Assembly (NCBI RefSeq): GCF_031501865.1
Contig: NZ_JARRCW010000001.1
Location: forward strand, 3,982,001-4,046,000
Source of the DNA: Pseudovibrio sp. M1P-2-3
GTDB taxonomy: Bacteria; Pseudomonadota; Alphaproteobacteria; Rhizobiales; Stappiaceae
DNA length: 64,000 nucleotides
Reading direction: 5' to 3'
Part shown: positions 60,737 to 64,000 of the stretch, in pieces
How the letters are laid out: every line of letters starts with the position of its first letter
Position numbering within the stretch: position 1 is the stretch's first letter
Position numbers and translations under genes: made by a program
The notes under the pieces: model-generated
Seen by the model: only the letters and a program-made list of their open reading frames with translations
Told to the model about the DNA's origin: nothing
Database searches by the model: none

Positions 60737-63700
60737 TGAAACACGGCTTGTATTTGTACATCCTGCTCATCTTGTACTTACCTATAAGCCCTAGTCTCGC
60801 GAATGAACCTACTAAGACCGCCCCTCAGCAATATACGAGTGATTACCTTAGCTCCTATTACATGGACGAGCTCAAAAAGTTCCAGCAAAACAGATCTCTG
60901 ATTGGTAGTTTGTGGCGATATTACCGCTCTTACCCGCTTCTGGACCTCGCATATCGCTACATAAAAGAGAAACGATATACTGAAGCTGAAAGCGAGCTGA
61001 TAAAAGTACTCAGTGTTGAAGACAATTTTCTAATTGCGCGGTGGCAACTCGTACTCCTTTACATAAATACAAATGACATTGAAAATGCGCACCAGCAAAT
61101 AATGGCACTGCTGGTACAGGCACCCCAATTCAGTATTGGCTATGTCGCCCTTGGAAATATTCAGCAGGCCAGATCCGAGTATCATCAGGCTGCCGAAAGT
61201 TATCTTGAGGCATTACAGACCGGAAATTTGCTTCCACAGGACTTTCATGGGACAACCGAAAAACTCCTGACTGCAGCCTTATTGATGAAAAACCCCCAAC
61301 ACGCTTTGACGCTCATACAAAACCTCCCAAGCAATACAAAGTGGAGTGATAAAGACAAGCTAATCAGGGCGGAAATTTTCAAAAATGCTGATGATCTGGA
61401 GGCTGCACATCAGGAATGGCTTGAACTGCAGAAACTATCCACCTCCCCCGAAACCAAACGTACAGCCTTACTCAGAGATGCCATAGCCAGCAGTCAGGCT
61501 GGAGACAATCAATATGCCTTTGACATCCTCCACAACGCACACAAGCAGGGCCTCTTCTCTGGTGAGGATGTGCAGACTTCCGACCTTCGTACTTTTCAAA
61601 GACTTCATGTTGCAACTGCTCTCAGCTCCGGAAACCTTGACGGCCTTATGGAAGACCTGCAACAGCAGGACAAACAATACCTCTCAGTCGCAAACAGGGT
61701 TCGTCTCGCCTATGCACTGGCCAAAGTGGGGCAGAGCCTTGAGGGCGTACAAGTTCTCCTGAACTCTCAGAACCAGATGCTGGCGATGAGGGATATTCCA
61801 ACGGCACACGCAGAGAACTACTATCTGGCTCTTATCGACACCGCCCTCAAGGCAGGAGATGATGGTCTGGCCCTTGATGCTGCCCGAAGCCTCGTAAAGC
61901 TTGACCCGGGACCAGACACCGCACTGCTACTTTGCCGAATTGCCTTAAATAATGATTGGGAAGATACCGCAATTCTTCCCCTTATACGCGTATGGTCACA
62001 AACAGGTCGTACAAACAGGCAGAAAAGGCCTGCAAAGTGGAGTGTCATTCTACAACAAATGGCGGATCTGGCCATTAAGGCCCACGACTTTTCTTTTGCA
62101 AAAATTGTTCTTCAAGAAGCAAATGATCTCGTTCCAAGCGCACAGACACAAGCAAAGCTGGGAAGTGTGCTCCTTTCCCTTGGACAGACGGAGGCCGCGC
62201 TGCAGATCCTTCTCAAGTCATATAAGGAGGCACCCCCACTCAGCCCCGCAAGTCATCAATGGCATCGCGAACTTCAGTTAAATCTCGTTAAGGCCTATAG
62301 CATAACCGGGAATCCAGAGGCTGCATGGACCCATGCGAAAGAGCTATGGTCTGAAAACAAGGACCCTAGAGATATTGTCCCTATTTTCATTGCTCTCAAA
62401 ACAACTGATACAACCAACAGTAACCAAATGTTATGGCTGACGCTTGTCGGGACCACCGGCAAACCGTCCTTATCCAAGGCAGGTTATGTCTTGCAGATCG
62501 CCCGCATAATGAAAAGCTCGGGTGAGAACGCCAATGCGTTTATGACCTATGAGCTTGCAAATAAAATCTGGTCCATACCAGAAGCAAGCCTCGAGACGGC
62601 ATATCTGGCCTTGGATCTGGGCAACGGATATGAGGCACTTAAGCTCTCCAACAATCTTCAAGGGTTGAGTGCCTACAAGAGTGCCGTTGAGGCCATTCAA
62701 TGTGAGGCATATGCTGTTATCGGCAATAAGCAAGCTGCATTGAAATGTACCTTGAAGCGAGCAAATGAAGACCCCAGTTCCTACCATTTACAGGCATTGG
62801 CTGCCTCTTTAGCTAAGGAAACCCACAATACGGTCCTAGCATTGGAATATTATAGGCGCGCCTTTGCCTTAAAACCGACAGGATCACTTGCCCGTGAAAT
62901 TGGTTTTATCCATGAACAAAAACAAGAGCTTGGGGAGGCAATCCTCTGGTACCGGCGCGCATTCATTAATTTCAAGGATCAAGTCTCAGGCCTCCAGCTG
63001 GCTTTTATTTACATCAATAAAAGCAAGTGGCTGGAAGCTCAAAGTTACCTTAAGTCCATTCAGGTAACTGACTTATCCTCCCCTCAAAAAAGTTCTTATT
63101 TTGAAGCACGTGCTCGGTTAATCTTAAAACTCAGAGCAAATGACCCGGACCAGTCCGCAGTACTGGCTGCGGCACTTGCGGATATGAAGCGCTCCAGAGA
63201 CATTTTTTCGCGGCAAAGTAACCGGTTTTCAGTCGTAAACCTCATGTATTTGCAAGGTGATCTGGATCAAGCTGAAGCTGAGTATGAGCAACTCCCAAAG
63301 AGCGACTACCACAACCCGGAGGTTTTGAACCTAGGAGGGTTTATAGCCAAATCCCGCTCAGATTTGCCCAATGCTATTACTAGGTTCAAAACATCTCTAA
63401 CCATCGACCCCGACCAACCATTAATTACAGAGAACCTCGCCTATACCTATTTGGAGGCAGCAGATAACCCCAATGCCGCCAAGCTCTTCAGACAAAGATT
63501 GTCGGAACTGCCCCGAAACCCAACGGACCCGTCTGTGGAAGAGAAACGGGAACGCTTCCAAAGACAGCTAAGAATATTGGAGATACCATTTTCATTTGTG
63601 GCGAACTCCGGCCTTAGCCCCTCCCGGCAAAATGAGTTCAGCTCTGGGGAGGCTTTTGCAATCCCCAGCAGTAGTCCTTTCGGTTCGGTTGAGCTATCAT

Positions 63701-64000
63701 GGAGACCACCGATCATCGGCTTCCGAGATGGAAGGGTTTTTGAAGTTTTTGGGAGAACGCAATGGGCAAACCGGCGAGGAAGTTTCAAGCCCGACCCTAA
63801 TTCCGTTCAAGGTATTGTCGGCATTCGGTATAAACCTCTTCAAAAGCAAAACCTGAAGTTTGGAATGGAGCGGTTTATGAAGGTGGGTGACCTTACAGAG
63901 AATAACTGGCTCATGCACGCCATGTGGTCCTACACTCAGGGCCATGATTTTTTGCCGCTTGTCGATCCGGAAACCCAGGAAATTATTAGTGGCCTCCCAT
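60736..64000 (+). CDS. NfrA-like exported TPR protein, C-terminus outside window
   Basis: At least 1088 residues are visible, with no stop before the window ends. A short signal peptide (LYLYILLILYLPISPSLA) is followed by many tetratricopeptide repeats to about residue 950. Then comes a region beginning with PFGSVELSWRPP that looks like the start of the C-terminal beta-barrel part of NfrA-like outer-membrane proteins. It is coupled to the NfrB-like gene by TAATG. The likely job is to carry a polysaccharide made by the glycosyltransferase across the periplasm and outer membrane; phages of the N4 type use NfrA as receptor. Confidence 0.85.
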   Translation, partial: MKHGLYLYILLILYLPISPSLANEPTKTAPQQYTSDYLSSYYMDELKKFQQNRSLIGSLWRYYRSYPLLDLAYRYIKEKRYTEAESELIKVLSVEDNFLIARWQLVLLYINTNDIENAHQQIMALLVQAPQFSIGYVALGNIQQARSEYHQAAESYLEALQTGNLLPQDFHGTTEKLLTAALLMKNPQHALTLIQNLPSNTKWSDKDKLIRAEIFKNADDLEAAHQEWLELQKLSTSPETKRTALLRDAIASSQAGDNQYAFDILHNAHKQGLFSGEDVQTSDLRTFQRLHVATALSSGNLDGLMEDLQQQDKQYLSVANRVRLAYALAKVGQSLEGVQVLLNSQNQMLAMRDIPTAHAENYYLALIDTALKAGDDGLALDAARSLVKLDPGPDTALLLCRIALNNDWEDTAILPLIRVWSQTGRTNRQKRPAKWSVILQQMADLAIKAHDFSFAKIVLQEANDLVPSAQTQAKLGSVLLSLGQTEAALQILLKSYKEAPPLSPASHQWHRELQLNLVKAYSITGNPEAAWTHAKELWSENKDPRDIVPIFIALKTTDTTNSNQMLWLTLVGTTGKPSLSKAGYVLQIARIMKSSGENANAFMTYELANKIWSIPEASLETAYLALDLGNGYEALKLSNNLQGLSAYKSAVEAIQCEAYAVIGNKQAALKCTLKRANEDPSSYHLQALAASLAKETHNTVLALEYYRRAFALKPTGSLAREIGFIHEQKQELGEAILWYRRAFINFKDQVSGLQLAFIYINKSKWLEAQSYLKSIQVTDLSSPQKSSYFEARARLILKLRANDPDQSAVLAAALADMKRSRDIFSRQSNRFSVVNLMYLQGDLDQAEAEYEQLPKSDYHNPEVLNLGGFIAKSRSDLPNAITRFKTSLTIDPDQPLITENLAYTYLEAADNPNAAKLFRQRLSELPRNPTDPSVEEKRERFQRQLRILEIPFSFVANSGLSPSRQNEFSSGEAFAIPSSSPFGSVELSWRPPIIGFRDGRVFEVFGRTQWANRRGSFKPDPNSVQGIVGIRYKPLQKQNLKFGMERFMKVGDLTENNWLMHAMWSYTQGHDFLPLVDPETQEIISGLP

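Overview
The window is about 64 kb of bacterial chromosome with moderate GC content, coding densely on both strands. The gene families suggest an alphaproteobacterium, probably a free-living or host-associated marine one. Pointers are the OpgH/OpgC glucan genes, the DUF6732-like protein in front of cbiX, the pterin-synthase-like operon, the ubiTUV/ubiDX region with an FNR-type box, and the style of the sensor at the left edge. The genus is not fixed by the sequence. No rRNA, tRNA, CRISPR array, prophage or plasmid backbone was seen; the only mobile element recognised is one IS630-type insertion sequence.

Layout: 1-1288 (minus) is the front part of a membrane sensor with HAMP and PAS regions, cut by the window edge. 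1741-6947 (plus) is a five-gene branched-chain-amino-acid-type ABC importer with a Tat-exported binding protein. 6944-7996 (minus) is an exostosin-like glycosyltransferase. 8186-12505 (minus) is a two-gene RND efflux pump. 12707-14512 holds a voltage-gated-type K+ channel with a zinc ribbon and an exported esterase. 14663-17568 is a class III CoA-transferase overlapping a ThDP enzyme. 17604-19823 holds a DUF302 protein and a TTC38-like repeat protein.

19893-24090 carries the periplasmic glucan genes opgC and opgH, convergent, with the IS630 element inserted exactly in their shared stop region so that both stops survive. 24187-27508 is a tightly overlapping operon (BchC-like dehydrogenase, degenerate 6-pyruvoyltetrahydropterin-synthase homologue, GT4 glycosyltransferase, methyltransferase). 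A RibD-like reductase at 29428-30198 may belong to the same unknown pterin or pyrimidine pathway; a secreted RTX metalloprotease lies between them.

30895-41669 is a cobalamin (corrin ring) island in three transcription units: cbiD-cobK (minus), cobA-cobB (plus) and DUF6732-cbiX-cobH-cobL-cobI-cbiG/cobJ-cobM (minus). CbiX, CbiD and CbiG mark the early-cobalt, oxygen-independent route. 45998-50937 holds ubiX and ubiD (minus) and ubiT-ubiU-ubiV (plus), the latter being the oxygen-independent ubiquinone hydroxylation genes; a perfect FNR-type box lies in the divergent promoter. Together these two regions suggest a facultative anaerobic lifestyle.

The remainder includes a GcvR-like ACT protein, a PaaI thioesterase, gamma-glutamyltranspeptidase, two tandem cysteine-rich exported paralogues of unknown function, MAPEG, proline iminopeptidase, a GNAT, a GYF_2 membrane protein, and an Lrp/arginase/ornithine cyclodeaminase arginine-to-proline module. 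Next come a metallo-beta-lactamase-fold hydrolase and, at the right edge, an NfrB-like glycosyltransferase overlapping a large NfrA-like TPR protein that runs off the window.
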